64,000 nucleotides of DNA from the NCBI RefSeq assembly GCF_900112185.1, contig NZ_FOKP01000013.1, forward strand, positions 62,001 through 126,000, in the 5' to 3' direction. Shown here one piece after another: positions 26,665-34,889 of this stretch. Made by a program: the position numbers and the translations under genes. Positions within the stretch are counted from its first letter, which is position 1; every line of letters begins with the position of its first letter. The notes below the pieces were generated by a model. That model ran no database searches, had not been told where the DNA came from, and saw only the letters and a program-made list of their open reading frames with translations. This stretch comes from Allobosea sp. CRIB-10. Its GTDB lineage: Bacteria > Pseudomonadota > Alphaproteobacteria > Rhizobiales > Beijerinckiaceae.

Positions 26665-27860
26665 GCGAGCTCAGGGGCTATCTGCGCAGCGACGGCCGCA
26701 AGGGCATCCGCAATGTCGTCGCCGTCGCCTATCTGGTCGAATGCGCCCATCATGTCGCGCGCGAGATCGCCCTGCCCTGGCGCGAGCACGAGGTCCACGC
26801 CATCGGCTTCCCGGGCTGCTATCCCAACCCTTACGCCGAGCGGATGATGGAGCAGCTCTGCACCCATCCCAATGTCGGAGCGGTGCTGCTGGTCTCGCTC
26901 GGCTGCGAGAGCTTCAACAAATACGCGCTGGAGCGGGTTGTGCGCGCCACCGGCCGGCCGGTGAAGACGATCGTGATCCAGGGCACCGGCGGCACCCGCG
27001 CCTCGATCAAGGAGGGCCGCGCCTGGGTCGAGGAACAGCGCATCGCGCTCGATGCAGCCGAGACCGTGCCGACGCAGGTCAGCGAGCTAGTGATCGGCAC
27101 CGTCTGCGGCGGCTCCGACGGCACCTCCGGCATCACCGGCAACCCGGCGGCGGGCCGCGCCTTCGATCAGCTCATCGCCGAGGGCGCCGCCTGCATCTTC
27201 GAGGAGACCGGCGAGCTGATCGGCTGCGAGCACATCATGGCGGCGCGCGCGATCACCCCTGAGCTCGGCGTCGAGCTGGAGAAATCGGTCGCCAAGGCGG
27301 CGCGCTACTATGCGACGCTGGGATACGGCTCCTTCGCCGCCGGCAATGCCGAGGGTGGGCTCTCGACCATCGAGGAGAAATCGATGGGCGCCTATGCCAA
27401 GTCCGGCGCCTCCCCGATCTCGGGCTTGCTCAAGCCGGGCGACGTGCCGCCGCGGGGCGGGCTCTATCTGCTCGACGTGGTGCCGGATGGCGAGGTCCGC
27501 TTCGGCTTCCCCAATATCAACGACAATGCCGAGATCGCCGAACTGATCGCCTGCGGCGCGCATTGCGTGCTGTTCGTCACCGGGCGCGGCTCCGTGGTCG
27601 GCTCGGCGATCTCGCCGGTCGTCAAGATCTGCGCCAATCCGGAGACCTATCGCCGAATGAGCGACGACATGGATGTCGATGCCGGCCGTATCCTCGAAGG
27701 CCGGGCCGGCCTCGACGAGGTCGGAACCGAAATCCGCGATCTCGTCGTCTCGCTGGCGCAGGGCGGGCGGACGAAGTCGGAGGAGCTCGGCCATCAGGAG
27801 TTCATCCTGACCTATAAGAGCTTCGAGCCGCTCGGCCCGGCCTGCCTGCCGGCGGCCTGA
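26661..27860 (+). CDS. UxaA family hydro-lyase, large subunit
   Basis: A 399-residue protein forming the catalytic part of a UxaA-type dehydratase (altronate, galactarate or sulfolactate lyase). It opens with GYLRSDGRKGIRNVV, then LVSLGCESF and VCGGSDGTSGITGNPAAG, the conserved cysteine-bearing loop of the family; AYAKSGASPISGLLKPGD and the C-terminal IKICANPETYRRM also match. Substrate cannot be told from sequence; SuyB is the best-known split relative. It ends the RraA-UxaA operon, which has no regulator or transporter beside it. Confidence 0.9.
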   Translation: MSELRGYLRSDGRKGIRNVVAVAYLVECAHHVAREIALPWREHEVHAIGFPGCYPNPYAERMMEQLCTHPNVGAVLLVSLGCESFNKYALERVVRATGRPVKTIVIQGTGGTRASIKEGRAWVEEQRIALDAAETVPTQVSELVIGTVCGGSDGTSGITGNPAAGRAFDQLIAEGAACIFEETGELIGCEHIMAARAITPELGVELEKSVAKAARYYATLGYGSFAAGNAEGGLSTIEEKSMGAYAKSGASPISGLLKPGDVPPRGGLYLLDVVPDGEVRFGFPNINDNAEIAELIACGAHCVLFVTGRGSVVGSAISPVVKICANPETYRRMSDDMDVDAGRILEGRAGLDEVGTEIRDLVVSLAQGGRTKSEELGHQEFILTYKSFEPLGPACLPAA

Positions 27861-27928
27861 AGCCAAGCATGCGAAACGCCGCATTCCGTGCGGGCATTGG
27901 CTACAACCGTCAGCAACCTCTCTAAGAA

Positions 27929-27940
27929 GGATATATATCC
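27929..27940. promoter_or_regulatory. AT-rich palindrome in DUF2336 promoter region
   Basis: GGATATATATCC is a perfect palindrome inside an AT-rich stretch of about 100 bases (27910-28010) in otherwise GC-rich DNA, upstream of the DUF2336 gene. The AT-richness suggests a promoter or a regulator site. Confidence 0.35.
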
Positions 27941-28077
27941 GAGAAATACACGCATAAGTTGCATAAACTACTGTAAAACATGAGAATTCTTCGTCCGGCT
28001 TAAGACTAAATCAAACGCCGCTGCGGCATGTTTCAGAAACCGGCTCAGGATGCCGCCGGAGCCCTGTGGAAGAATCC

Positions 28078-29097
28078 ATGTTGCAGACCCTCACGCGCAT
28101 GCCGGCGGAGATGTCGTCCGAATCGCGACGCAAGCTCCTTAACGCGGTGACCGACCTGTTCCTGCTCGATCGCGATCCGAGCGAGGAGTCGAAGGAGCAT
28201 TACGGCGATATTGCGCTGCGCTCGCTGCCGCATCTCGGCGGCGACGATCGCCGGCAATACGCCGAGTCCGTCGCCGAGACGCAAACGCTGCCGCGACAGG
28301 TTGCGGTCTCGCTGGCGAACGACGCCGACGCCGGGGTCGCGCGGCTCGTGCTCAAGCTCTCCCCTGTCCTGACCGACACGGATCTCGCCGCCATCGCAAT
28401 CAGCCAGACGCAGGCCCATCTCGCCGCGATCGCCGAACGTGCGCGCCTGTCGGAGGGCGTCACCGACATCCTGGTCGAGCGCGGCGACAGCACGGTGCTC
28501 AGAACCGTCTCCGGAAACGAAGGGGCCCAGTTCTCCGACCATGGCTTCGATCGGCTGCTGCAGCGCGGCGGTGACGATGCCGCGGTGGGCGAGGCGCTGT
28601 CGCGCCGCTCGGACCTGTCGCCGCAGCGAGCCGAGCGCGTGCTGCGCATCGTCGAGCAACTGTCCGGTCCGGGCGCCAAAGTCGGCTCGCACCCGGGCGC
28701 GGTAATGGCCCGGCAGGCGCGGCAGCAGCGCCGCGAGGTCCGGCTGCTGATCGCCGATCTGCAGGCCGGCACGCGCAGCCTCGGCGAAGTCGTCGACATG
28801 CTGGCGGAAGAGGACCGCGCCTTCCACCTCGCCCAGGTGATCGCGATCAGCGCCGACATCACCAACGAGCAGGCCCTGCGCGTCCTGATGCAGCGCGACG
28901 TCAGCGGTATCGCCGTAGTCGCCCGTACGCTCGGGCTCGGCAAGGACAGCTTCAACGCCATCCTGCTGCTGCGCGGGCGCCGGCTCTACTTCAAGGCCAA
29001 GGATATCGAGGACGACCTCAAGGCCTATGAGGAGCTCGACACGGCCACCGCCGAGCGGACGATGCGCTTCCTGCGCCTCAAGACAAAGTTGGGCTGA
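28078..29097 (+). CDS. DUF2336 domain protein
   Basis: A 339-residue protein of the DUF2336 family, common in alphaproteobacteria and of unknown function. It is entirely helical in appearance, with HEAT-like repeats (VAVSLANDADAGVARLVLKLSPVLTDTDLAAIA). It has no signal peptide and is probably cytoplasmic. The ATG at 28078 follows GGAAG; a GTG at 28066 is an alternative. It stands alone as a transcription unit with an AT-rich upstream region. Confidence 0.85.
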   Translation: MLQTLTRMPAEMSSESRRKLLNAVTDLFLLDRDPSEESKEHYGDIALRSLPHLGGDDRRQYAESVAETQTLPRQVAVSLANDADAGVARLVLKLSPVLTDTDLAAIAISQTQAHLAAIAERARLSEGVTDILVERGDSTVLRTVSGNEGAQFSDHGFDRLLQRGGDDAAVGEALSRRSDLSPQRAERVLRIVEQLSGPGAKVGSHPGAVMARQARQQRREVRLLIADLQAGTRSLGEVVDMLAEEDRAFHLAQVIAISADITNEQALRVLMQRDVSGIAVVARTLGLGKDSFNAILLLRGRRLYFKAKDIEDDLKAYEELDTATAERTMRFLRLKTKLG

Positions 29098-29183
29098 GGG
29101 TTGGCTTCTCGCCACAAAAGCGCGACAATCCCGCCCTCACTTGCTAAGCCATGAGCATGATCCTGGCCGGCGGCACCACGCGC

Positions 29184-29789
29184 ATGAAGCTTCTCCTCTC
29201 TGGCGCGGCCCTGGCCGTGCTGCTGGCGACCGGCGCTCCGGCCCGGGCGCAGGCCTTCCTGCCGCTCTCCGGCTTCGGCATTCTGCCTTCCTTCGCCTGG
29301 TCGCAGCCGACCGTGTCGCCCGGCGGCGTCAAATGGGAAGGTTCCTATGCCCGCATCTCCAGCGGCTTCCAGGTGACCAGCTCGAAGCATTTCGGGACAT
29401 CGGCCGGCCCGGTGATCGGGCTGGAAGGCGGCAAGATGTGGCGCGACGGCGACTTCGTCTACGGCATCGCCGGAGTGCTCGACTTCGCGCCGAGCTTCGG
29501 CGGCTACAACAATCCAGGCTTCAACCAGGCGAGCTATACCCGCGACATCGCGGGCGCATTCCAACTCAAGGCCGGCGTGTTCGCGACGCCCGACGTGCTG
29601 CTCTATACGAGCGTCGGCATGTCCGCCGCCAACGAGACCTTCCGTTATGGCGCGACGGCTTTCTCGACGCCGTTCTCACGCTCCGACATCGCCGTCAGGC
29701 CGGAGGCGCGCGCCGGGGTGCAATGGGCAGTGACCGACAAGGTGACGCTCGGGCTCGAGGTTGGCGTGGTCGGCCCGGCGATCCGTTGA
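29184..29789 (+). CDS. Outer membrane beta-barrel protein
   Basis: A 201-residue secreted protein with signal peptide MKLLLSGAALAVLLATGAPARAQ. The body has alternating hydrophobic and aromatic stretches with glycine (GGVKWEGSYARISSGFQVT, KMWRDGDFVYGIAGVLDF, VGVVG) that suggest an eight-stranded barrel similar to Omp25/31-type proteins of Rhizobiales, although the terminal aromatic residue is absent. Starts at 29151 and 29157 are possible; I chose 29184 because the signal peptide starts there. Confidence 0.65.
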   Translation: MKLLLSGAALAVLLATGAPARAQAFLPLSGFGILPSFAWSQPTVSPGGVKWEGSYARISSGFQVTSSKHFGTSAGPVIGLEGGKMWRDGDFVYGIAGVLDFAPSFGGYNNPGFNQASYTRDIAGAFQLKAGVFATPDVLLYTSVGMSAANETFRYGATAFSTPFSRSDIAVRPEARAGVQWAVTDKVTLGLEVGVVGPAIR

Positions 29790-29849
29790 CGATGCGATTC
29801 AAGACGCTGACGGATTGATTCAGGCTGCCGGCGTAAGCCTTTGAAACAG

Positions 29850-29957
29850 CGTCATTGTAGGGCGGAGCGAAGCGCAGGCGCGAGAATCTCCTGACGAGAA
29901 GACGCCGATCGGAGACTCCTCCGGCCCGAGATGCTCGGGTCAAGCCCGAGCATGACG
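29850..29957. repeat. Palindromic intergenic repeat, family D, copy 2
   Basis: Same layout as the copy at 25472 with GTAGGGCGGAGCG in the left arm and the identical right hairpin GCTCGGGTCAAGCCCGAGC + ATGACG. It lies in the convergent gap between the outer membrane protein gene and parC. Confidence 0.87.
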
Positions 29958-29965
29958 TCCTGCCC

Positions 29966-32212
29966 TCACCCCCCGAACTTATTGTTCTTCGGGAAGCCCT
30001 TGGGCGGCAGGCGGCCGGCCTCGGCGCGGTGGCCGAGCCATTCCAGCAATTCGGCCTGCGCCACCGTCCAGGTCCGGCCAGACGTGTCGAGCCAGGTCAA
30101 ACCGTCCTCCAGCTTGAAGACCTTGGCGTCCGAGAGCCCGCCATCCTTGTAGCGCTGCAGCCTGACACCCTTGCCGCGGCTCATCTCCGCGACCTCGGAG
30201 ATCGGGAAGCAGAGCAGCTTGCGGTTCTGGCCGATGATCGCGACATGATCGCCCTCGGCCGGCACCGCCAGCATCGCCTCGACCGGCGCCTCGACGTTCA
30301 GCACCTGCTTGCCCTTGCGGGTATTGGCAACGACGTCGTCGGTCGGCACGACGAAGCCGCGCCCTTCCGTCGTCGCGACCAGCAGCTTCAGGCCGGCGTT
30401 GTACGGGAAGGCGGCGACGATGTCGGCGCTCTCCTCCAGCTCGATCATCAGGCGGATCGGATCGCCGAAGCCGCGCCCGCCGGGCAGCTTCGAGGCCTCC
30501 AGCGTAAAGACCTTGCCGTTGGTCGCCATCACCAGGATCTTGGCGGTGGTCTCGCTGAAGAAGGCTGTGCGCAGGCCGTCATCGCCCTTGAAGGACAGCG
30601 TCGAGAGGTCCTGGACATGGCCCTTCAGCGCCCGAATCCAGCCCTTCTTCGAGATCACCACCGTCACCGGCTCGCGCTCGACCATGGCCTGGGTCAGGTC
30701 GATATCGGCAGTGTCGGGCATGTCGGCGAAGGTCGTGCGGCGCTTGCCGATCGCCGTCTCCGGACCGAACAGCTTCTTCACCTCGCGGATGTCCCACGAG
30801 ATCGTCTTCCACTGCTGCGCCTCCGAGGCGAGCAGCCCCTCGATCTGGCCCTTCTCCTGGGTCAGCTCGTCGAACTCGGTCTTGAGCTGCATCTCCTCCA
30901 GCTTGCGCAAGGCGCGCAGGCGGGTGTCGAGAATGGCGTTGGCCTGGACCTCGGTGAGCTCGAAGGCCTTCATCAGCTCGATCTTGGGCTCGTCCTCCTC
31001 GCGGATGATTTTGATCACCCGGTCGAGGTCGAGATAGACGATTAGCAGGCCGGCGAGGATTTCGAGGCGCTTCTCGATCTGGCCGAGGCGGAAGCGCGAG
31101 CGGCGCTGCAGGACCTCGCGGCGATGGTCGAGCCAGGCGCGCAGGGCTTCGGCAAGACCGAGCACGCGCGGCACCAGTCCGCCGGTCAGCACGTTCATGT
31201 TCATCGGAATGCGCGATTCGAGCTCCGAGAGCTTGAACAGCGATTCCATCATCAGGTTGGCGTCGACATTGCGGGCGCGCGGCTCGATGACGATGCGGAT
31301 GTCCTCTGCGGATTCGTCGCGCAGGTCTGCCACCAGCGGCAGTTTCCGCTCATTCAGCAGCTCGGCGATCTTCTCGATCAGCCGGCCTTTCGAGACCATG
31401 TAGGGGATCTCGGTGACGACGGCGAACCAGGTGCCCCGGCCCTGGTCCTCGACATGCCAGCGCGCCCGGGTACGGAAGGCGCCGCGACCGGTGCGATAGG
31501 TCTCGACCATCGAGGAGCGCGACTCCACAATGATGCCGCCGGTCGGGAAATCGGGTCCCGGCACGAAGGTCATCAGCTGCTCGGAGGTCGTGTCGGGGTG
31601 CTGGATCAGGTAGAGCGCCGCGTCGCAGAGCTCGGCAGCGTTGTGCGGCGGGATCGAGGTCGCCATGCCGACCGCGATGCCCTGCGAGCCGTTGGCGAGC
31701 AGGTTCGGGAAGGCGGCCGGGAGCACCATCGGCTCCTCGTCCTCACCGTTGTAGGTCTCGCGGAAATCGACCGCGTCCTCCTCGATCCCGTCGAGCAGGA
31801 GGCGCGCGACCTCGGTCATGCGCGCTTCGGTGTAACGGTAGGCGGCGGCGTTATCGCCGTCGATATTGCCGAAATTGCCCTGGCCGTCGACGAGCGGGTA
31901 GCGCTGGGCGAAATCCTGCGCGAGGCGCACCAGCGCATCATAGACCGACTGGTCGCCATGCGGGTGGAACTTACCGATGACGTCGCCGACGATGCGGGCG
32001 CATTTCTTGTGGACCTGGCCGGGGTCGAGCCGGAGCAGGCGCATGGCGTGCAGGATGCGGCGATGGACCGGCTTCAACCCGTCGCGCGCATCCGGCAAAG
32101 CGCGGTGCATGATCGTCGACAGCGCATAGGCGAGGTAGCGCTCCTCGAGCGCGCTCTTCAGATCGACGCGTTCGGCTTCCTCCTCCGGAGGCGGCTCGAC
32201 GGGTTTGCCCAT
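29966..32212 (-). CDS. parC: DNA topoisomerase IV subunit A
   Basis: ParC breaks and rejoins DNA to decatenate daughter chromosomes, with ParE. The 748-residue length matches alphaproteobacterial ParC and is shorter than GyrA (about 900). The N-terminus has [29 protein letters not shown], and the catalytic tyrosine lies in [20 protein letters not shown] long coiled coil and a degenerate C-terminal wrapping domain (five-bladed in ParC, six in GyrA) follow. It is the gene after recO in the usual Rhizobiales order and lies here on the same strand, though the repeat cluster 32213-32536 intervenes. Confidence 0.96.
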   Translation of the reverse strand: MGKPVEPPPEEEAERVDLKSALEERYLAYALSTIMHRALPDARDGLKPVHRRILHAMRLLRLDPGQVHKKCARIVGDVIGKFHPHGDQSVYDALVRLAQDFAQRYPLVDGQGNFGNIDGDNAAAYRYTEARMTEVARLLLDGIEEDAVDFRETYNGEDEEPMVLPAAFPNLLANGSQGIAVGMATSIPPHNAAELCDAALYLIQHPDTTSEQLMTFVPGPDFPTGGIIVESRSSMVETYRTGRGAFRTRARWHVEDQGRGTWFAVVTEIPYMVSKGRLIEKIAELLNERKLPLVADLRDESAEDIRIVIEPRARNVDANLMMESLFKLSELESRIPMNMNVLTGGLVPRVLGLAEALRAWLDHRREVLQRRSRFRLGQIEKRLEILAGLLIVYLDLDRVIKIIREEDEPKIELMKAFELTEVQANAILDTRLRALRKLEEMQLKTEFDELTQEKGQIEGLLASEAQQWKTISWDIREVKKLFGPETAIGKRRTTFADMPDTADIDLTQAMVEREPVTVVISKKGWIRALKGHVQDLSTLSFKGDDGLRTAFFSETTAKILVMATNGKVFTLEASKLPGGRGFGDPIRLMIELEESADIVAAFPYNAGLKLLVATTEGRGFVVPTDDVVANTRKGKQVLNVEAPVEAMLAVPAEGDHVAIIGQNRKLLCFPISEVAEMSRGKGVRLQRYKDGGLSDAKVFKLEDGLTWLDTSGRTWTVAQAELLEWLGHRAEAGRLPPKGFPKNNKFGG

Positions 32213-32536
32213 GCTTCTACTGACCTTCGAGTTTACGGCGCGCCGTCATTCCGGGGCAGTGCGAAGCGCTGAGCCCGGAACCCATGAACACCGCCCCTCT
32301 CCGTCATGGTCGGGCTTGTCCCGACCATCCACGTCTTCGCCCGGCGAACCGGGCGTGGTGTTCAAGACGTGGATGCTCGCCACAAGGGCGAGCATGACGG
32401 GCTGGAGCCGCCTCGTGGTCATGGGTTCCGGGCTCGCCGCTGCGCAGCGCCCCGGATTGACGCGCGAATCACCTGTTGCACAATGCCGGTGGAAAGGCAG
32501 CAACGCAAAACGTCGCCGCCCGAAAACCAGCGGAAA
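32213..32536. other. Gene-free parC-recO interval
   Basis: This 324-base gap contains the nested repeat cluster and about 70 bases of sequence on its right. I see no coding frame, RNA gene or clear promoter. Because parC lies downstream of recO on the minus strand, readthrough would cross a long hairpin. Confidence 0.6.
32244..32462. repeat. Nested palindromic repeats: family F containing family C copy 2
   Basis: The outer arms CGTCATTCCGGGGC...GAGCCCGGAACCCATGA (32244-32287) and TCATGGGTTCCGGGCTC...GCCCCGGATTGACG (32419-32462) are inverted. Between them at 32301-32400 sits a complete family C element (CCGTCATGGTCGGG...GGCGAGCATGACGG). The layout fits a C element inserted in a pre-existing F element. 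Confidence 0.8.
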
Positions 32537-33265
32537 TCAGTGGATTCTCGCCGCCAGTTCCAGCAGGCGCGCCCGCTCGGGCGGCTCCTGCAGGCCACGA
32601 GGTTCATAGAGGTCGCGGCGCAGGAAGAAACCGGTCAATGCGAAGCCGGCGGCGATCTCGGCCGGGGCCGGCCGGCGCGCGCCCTGCCCTTCGCTCAGGA
32701 AGGCCGGCAGGCCGAGGAGCCGATCGAGATAGGGCTCGGCGGCCTTGCGGCTCACCGCCTTGCCGGATTTCGGCGAGACATGGGTGAGATCCTCGCGCAG
32801 GCCGGTGACGGCGCAACGTTCGAGCGCAAGCCCGTAGCCGAGTTCGGAGAGCATGGCGAGCTCGAAGCGCACCATCAGCGCCGGCGCGATCGCGATCTCG
32901 TCGAGATGGGCCAGCAGGACCGACAGACCTTCATAGAGGCCGGGATGCGGGTCGCGCTCCGGCAGCAGACGCAGAAGCCCGGCGACATTGGCGAGCCCAT
33001 AGAGCGCCACCGGCTGTGCCATCAATCGCGCCGCATGCGAGGTCAGGAGTTCGACCTTGTATTCGCCGAGATGCTCGTCGAGCCGCGCCCGCCAATTCAG
33101 CGAGACGAGGTTGCCGGGCTGCAGCACCGGCTGCTGCTTGCTGGAGCGCCCGCCACGGACGAGGCCGAGATGGCGGCCATGGTCGCGCGTCATCACCTCC
33201 AGGATCACGGCGCTCTCGCCATGGCGCCTGACGCCGATGATCGTGCCCTCGTCGCTCCATTCCAT
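32537..33265 (-). CDS. recO: DNA repair protein RecO
   Basis: RecO anneals SSB-coated ssDNA and loads RecA with RecR. The 242-residue protein has the N-terminal OB fold (EWSDEGTIIGVRRHGESAVILEVMTRDHGRHLGLVRGG), a central helical domain, and CAVTGLREDLTHVSPKSGKAVS, where the canonical four-Cys zinc finger is reduced, as usual in alphaproteobacteria. Start at 33265 with MEWSDEG is the family start. In relatives it sits between era and parC; here era is 12 kb away. Confidence 0.94.
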   Translation of the reverse strand: MEWSDEGTIIGVRRHGESAVILEVMTRDHGRHLGLVRGGRSSKQQPVLQPGNLVSLNWRARLDEHLGEYKVELLTSHAARLMAQPVALYGLANVAGLLRLLPERDPHPGLYEGLSVLLAHLDEIAIAPALMVRFELAMLSELGYGLALERCAVTGLREDLTHVSPKSGKAVSRKAAEPYLDRLLGLPAFLSEGQGARRPAPAEIAAGFALTGFFLRRDLYEPRGLQEPPERARLLELAARIH

Positions 33266-33307
33266 GCGGGGAGAGTTAGAGCGCGGCGCCGAACGCCGTC
33301 AATCGCG

Positions 33308-33415
33308 CGTCATTCTCGGGCGAAGCGCAGCGCAGACCCGAGAATCTCATGACGAGAAGGCGCTGTAAGGGGCCTCCTCCGGCCTGAGATGGTCGGGTCA
33401 AGCCCGACCATGACG
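33308..33415. repeat. Palindromic intergenic repeat, family D, copy 3
   Basis: The left part (CGTCATTCTCGGGCGAAGCG) is typical of family D, but the right hairpin reads GGTCGGGTCAAGCCCGACC, the family C sequence, instead of GCTCGGGTCAAGCCCGAGC. It lies between the recO start and the tautomerase stop. Confidence 0.85.
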
Positions 33416-33423
33416 CCCTTTGG

Positions 33424-33807
33424 CTACGCCACGTACTGCGCGATCCCTCCCCCGAACGACCAGTCCTCGCGCTTGACCTCGACCAGGTTGATGAAGATGT
33501 CGTCGGGCTTCAGGCCCGGCTCCTTCTGCAGGTTCTCGGCGATGGCGGCATAGAGCGCCTTCTTCTGGCTGACGCCGCGGGTGTTGGCGACATTAAGCTG
33601 GATGATCACCAGCGCGTCGCTGCGGTTGAAGCCGAAATAATTGTTGTCGAAGATGAATTCTTCCGCCTCGTGCTGGTGCACCACGGCGAAGAGATCGTTC
33701 TCCGGCACCTCGAAGGTCGTGCGAAGAGCGCGATACACACCATCGACGATGGCGGCGGGGTGCGAGGCCGGACGGCCGCGGCGCATCGAAATCCGGATCA
33801 GAGGCAT
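33424..33807 (-). CDS. Tautomerase family protein
   Basis: A small enzyme of the 4-oxalocrotonate tautomerase superfamily in which the N-terminal Pro is the catalytic base after Met removal. The start MPLIRISMRRGRP at 33807 gives this Pro at position 1; the longer frame to 33819 would bury it. 127 residues match the Tautomerase_2 type. It is divergent from a LysR regulator and shares with it a palindrome. Substrate not known. Confidence 0.85.
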   Translation of the reverse strand: MPLIRISMRRGRPASHPAAIVDGVYRALRTTFEVPENDLFAVVHQHEAEEFIFDNNYFGFNRSDALVIIQLNVANTRGVSQKKALYAAIAENLQKEPGLKPDDIFINLVEVKREDWSFGGGIAQYVA

Positions 33808-33869
33808 GACAGGCTCCATATGGCAGGGGCGGCCTTCGCCGCCGACGCCTTGAAACTAGGCTTGAAATT

Positions 33870-33885
33870 ACGATCTGAAAATCGT
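33870..33885. promoter_or_regulatory. LysR-type binding palindrome
   Basis: ACGAT-CTGAAA-ATCGT is a perfect interrupted palindrome, extended outward by AAA and TTTT, in the gap between the divergent tautomerase and LysR genes. AT-rich surroundings and position match a LysR recognition site that activates the tautomerase and autoregulates. Confidence 0.6.
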
Positions 33886-33924
33886 ATTTTTGGTGATATC
33901 AATAATCGCGAATTCAGATTTATC

Positions 33925-34767
33925 ATGAGCAACACACTCGACCTCGACGGCGTCGCCGCCTTCCTGCGCGCAGCGGAGTTCAGCAGCTTCACCCGCGCCG
34001 CCGAGGCGCTCGGCACGGCGCAATCACTGGTGTCGACGCGCATCAAGAAGCTGGAGGAGGCGCTCGGCCAGTTGTTGCTGCAGCGGCATCCGCGCCTCGT
34101 TAGGCTGACTGCCGAAGGCGAGCGCTTTCTGCCGGCGGCGCGCGAATTGATGGCGGCGCATGAGCGAGCGCTGACCTCGTTCCGGCAGGTCCAGGAGCGC
34201 ATCACGATCGGCATCAGCGAGCAGGCGGTCGGGGCCGACGCCCCTGCCCTGCTGGCGCGGCTCGCCCGGCACGACCCCTCACTGGTGATCGGCCTGCGCA
34301 TCGAACCCTCGGCCGCGCTCGACACGGCCTTCGAGCGCGGCGAGCTCGATGTCGCGGTGATCCGCCGGCTGGGCTCCGGCCGCACCGGCGAGGTGCTGCG
34401 GCGCGACGCCTTCGGCTGGTTCGGCGCGCCGTCGCTGACGAAACCCGACGGGCCGGTGCCGCTGGTCAGCCTGATGCCGGAATGCCGCCTGCGCCGCCAC
34501 GCCATGGAGGCGCTGGACAGCGCCGGCCTGCCCTGGCGCGAGGCCTTCATCGGCGGCGGCATGGCGGCGGTGCTGGCCGCCGTCGAAGGCGGTCTCGGCG
34601 TCTCGCCACTGGCCGCCCGGATCGCGCCGCGCGGGGCGGTCGATCTCGGCCCGGACTGGGGGCTGCCGACGCTCGACACCTTCGACGTCGTGCTGCGCAG
34701 CAATGTCGCGACGCCGCGCGCGAATGCTTTTGTCAGGGAGCTCGCGGCGGCGTTCCGGGCGGGGTGA
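33925..34767 (+). CDS. LysR-family transcriptional regulator
   Basis: A 280-residue LysR protein. The winged helix reads GVAAFLRAAEFSSFTRAAEALGTAQSLVSTRIKKLEEALGQLLLQRHPRLVRLT. The effector domain follows (ITIGISEQAVGADAPALL...); it is compact for the family (usually about 300). It diverges from the tautomerase gene and probably controls it. The ATG at 33925 starts in frame at the family N-terminus; upstream frame overlaps the tautomerase gene. Confidence 0.9.
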   Translation: MSNTLDLDGVAAFLRAAEFSSFTRAAEALGTAQSLVSTRIKKLEEALGQLLLQRHPRLVRLTAEGERFLPAARELMAAHERALTSFRQVQERITIGISEQAVGADAPALLARLARHDPSLVIGLRIEPSAALDTAFERGELDVAVIRRLGSGRTGEVLRRDAFGWFGAPSLTKPDGPVPLVSLMPECRLRRHAMEALDSAGLPWREAFIGGGMAAVLAAVEGGLGVSPLAARIAPRGAVDLGPDWGLPTLDTFDVVLRSNVATPRANAFVRELAAAFRAG

Positions 34768-34774
34768 CTGGGGC

Positions 34775-34882
34775 CGTCATTCTCGGGCGGAGCGAAGCGC
34801 AGACCCGAGAATCTCCGGACGAGAAGGCGCCGATAGGAGCTACCTCCGGCCTGAGATGCTCGGGTCAAGCCCGAGCATGACG
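34775..34882. repeat. Palindromic intergenic repeat, family D, copy 4
   Basis: CGTCATTCTCGGGCGGAGCG...ACCCGAGAATCTC...GCTCGGGTCAAGCCCGAGC + ATGACG. It lies between the convergent LysR and rsh genes, six bases from the rsh stop. Confidence 0.88.
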
Positions 34883-34889
34883 CCCTTCT

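Noticed and set aside
23609..34882. CRISPR array
   Set aside because: The repeats are dispersed, palindromic, of 100 bases or more and not separated by regular spacers; no cas gene is present.
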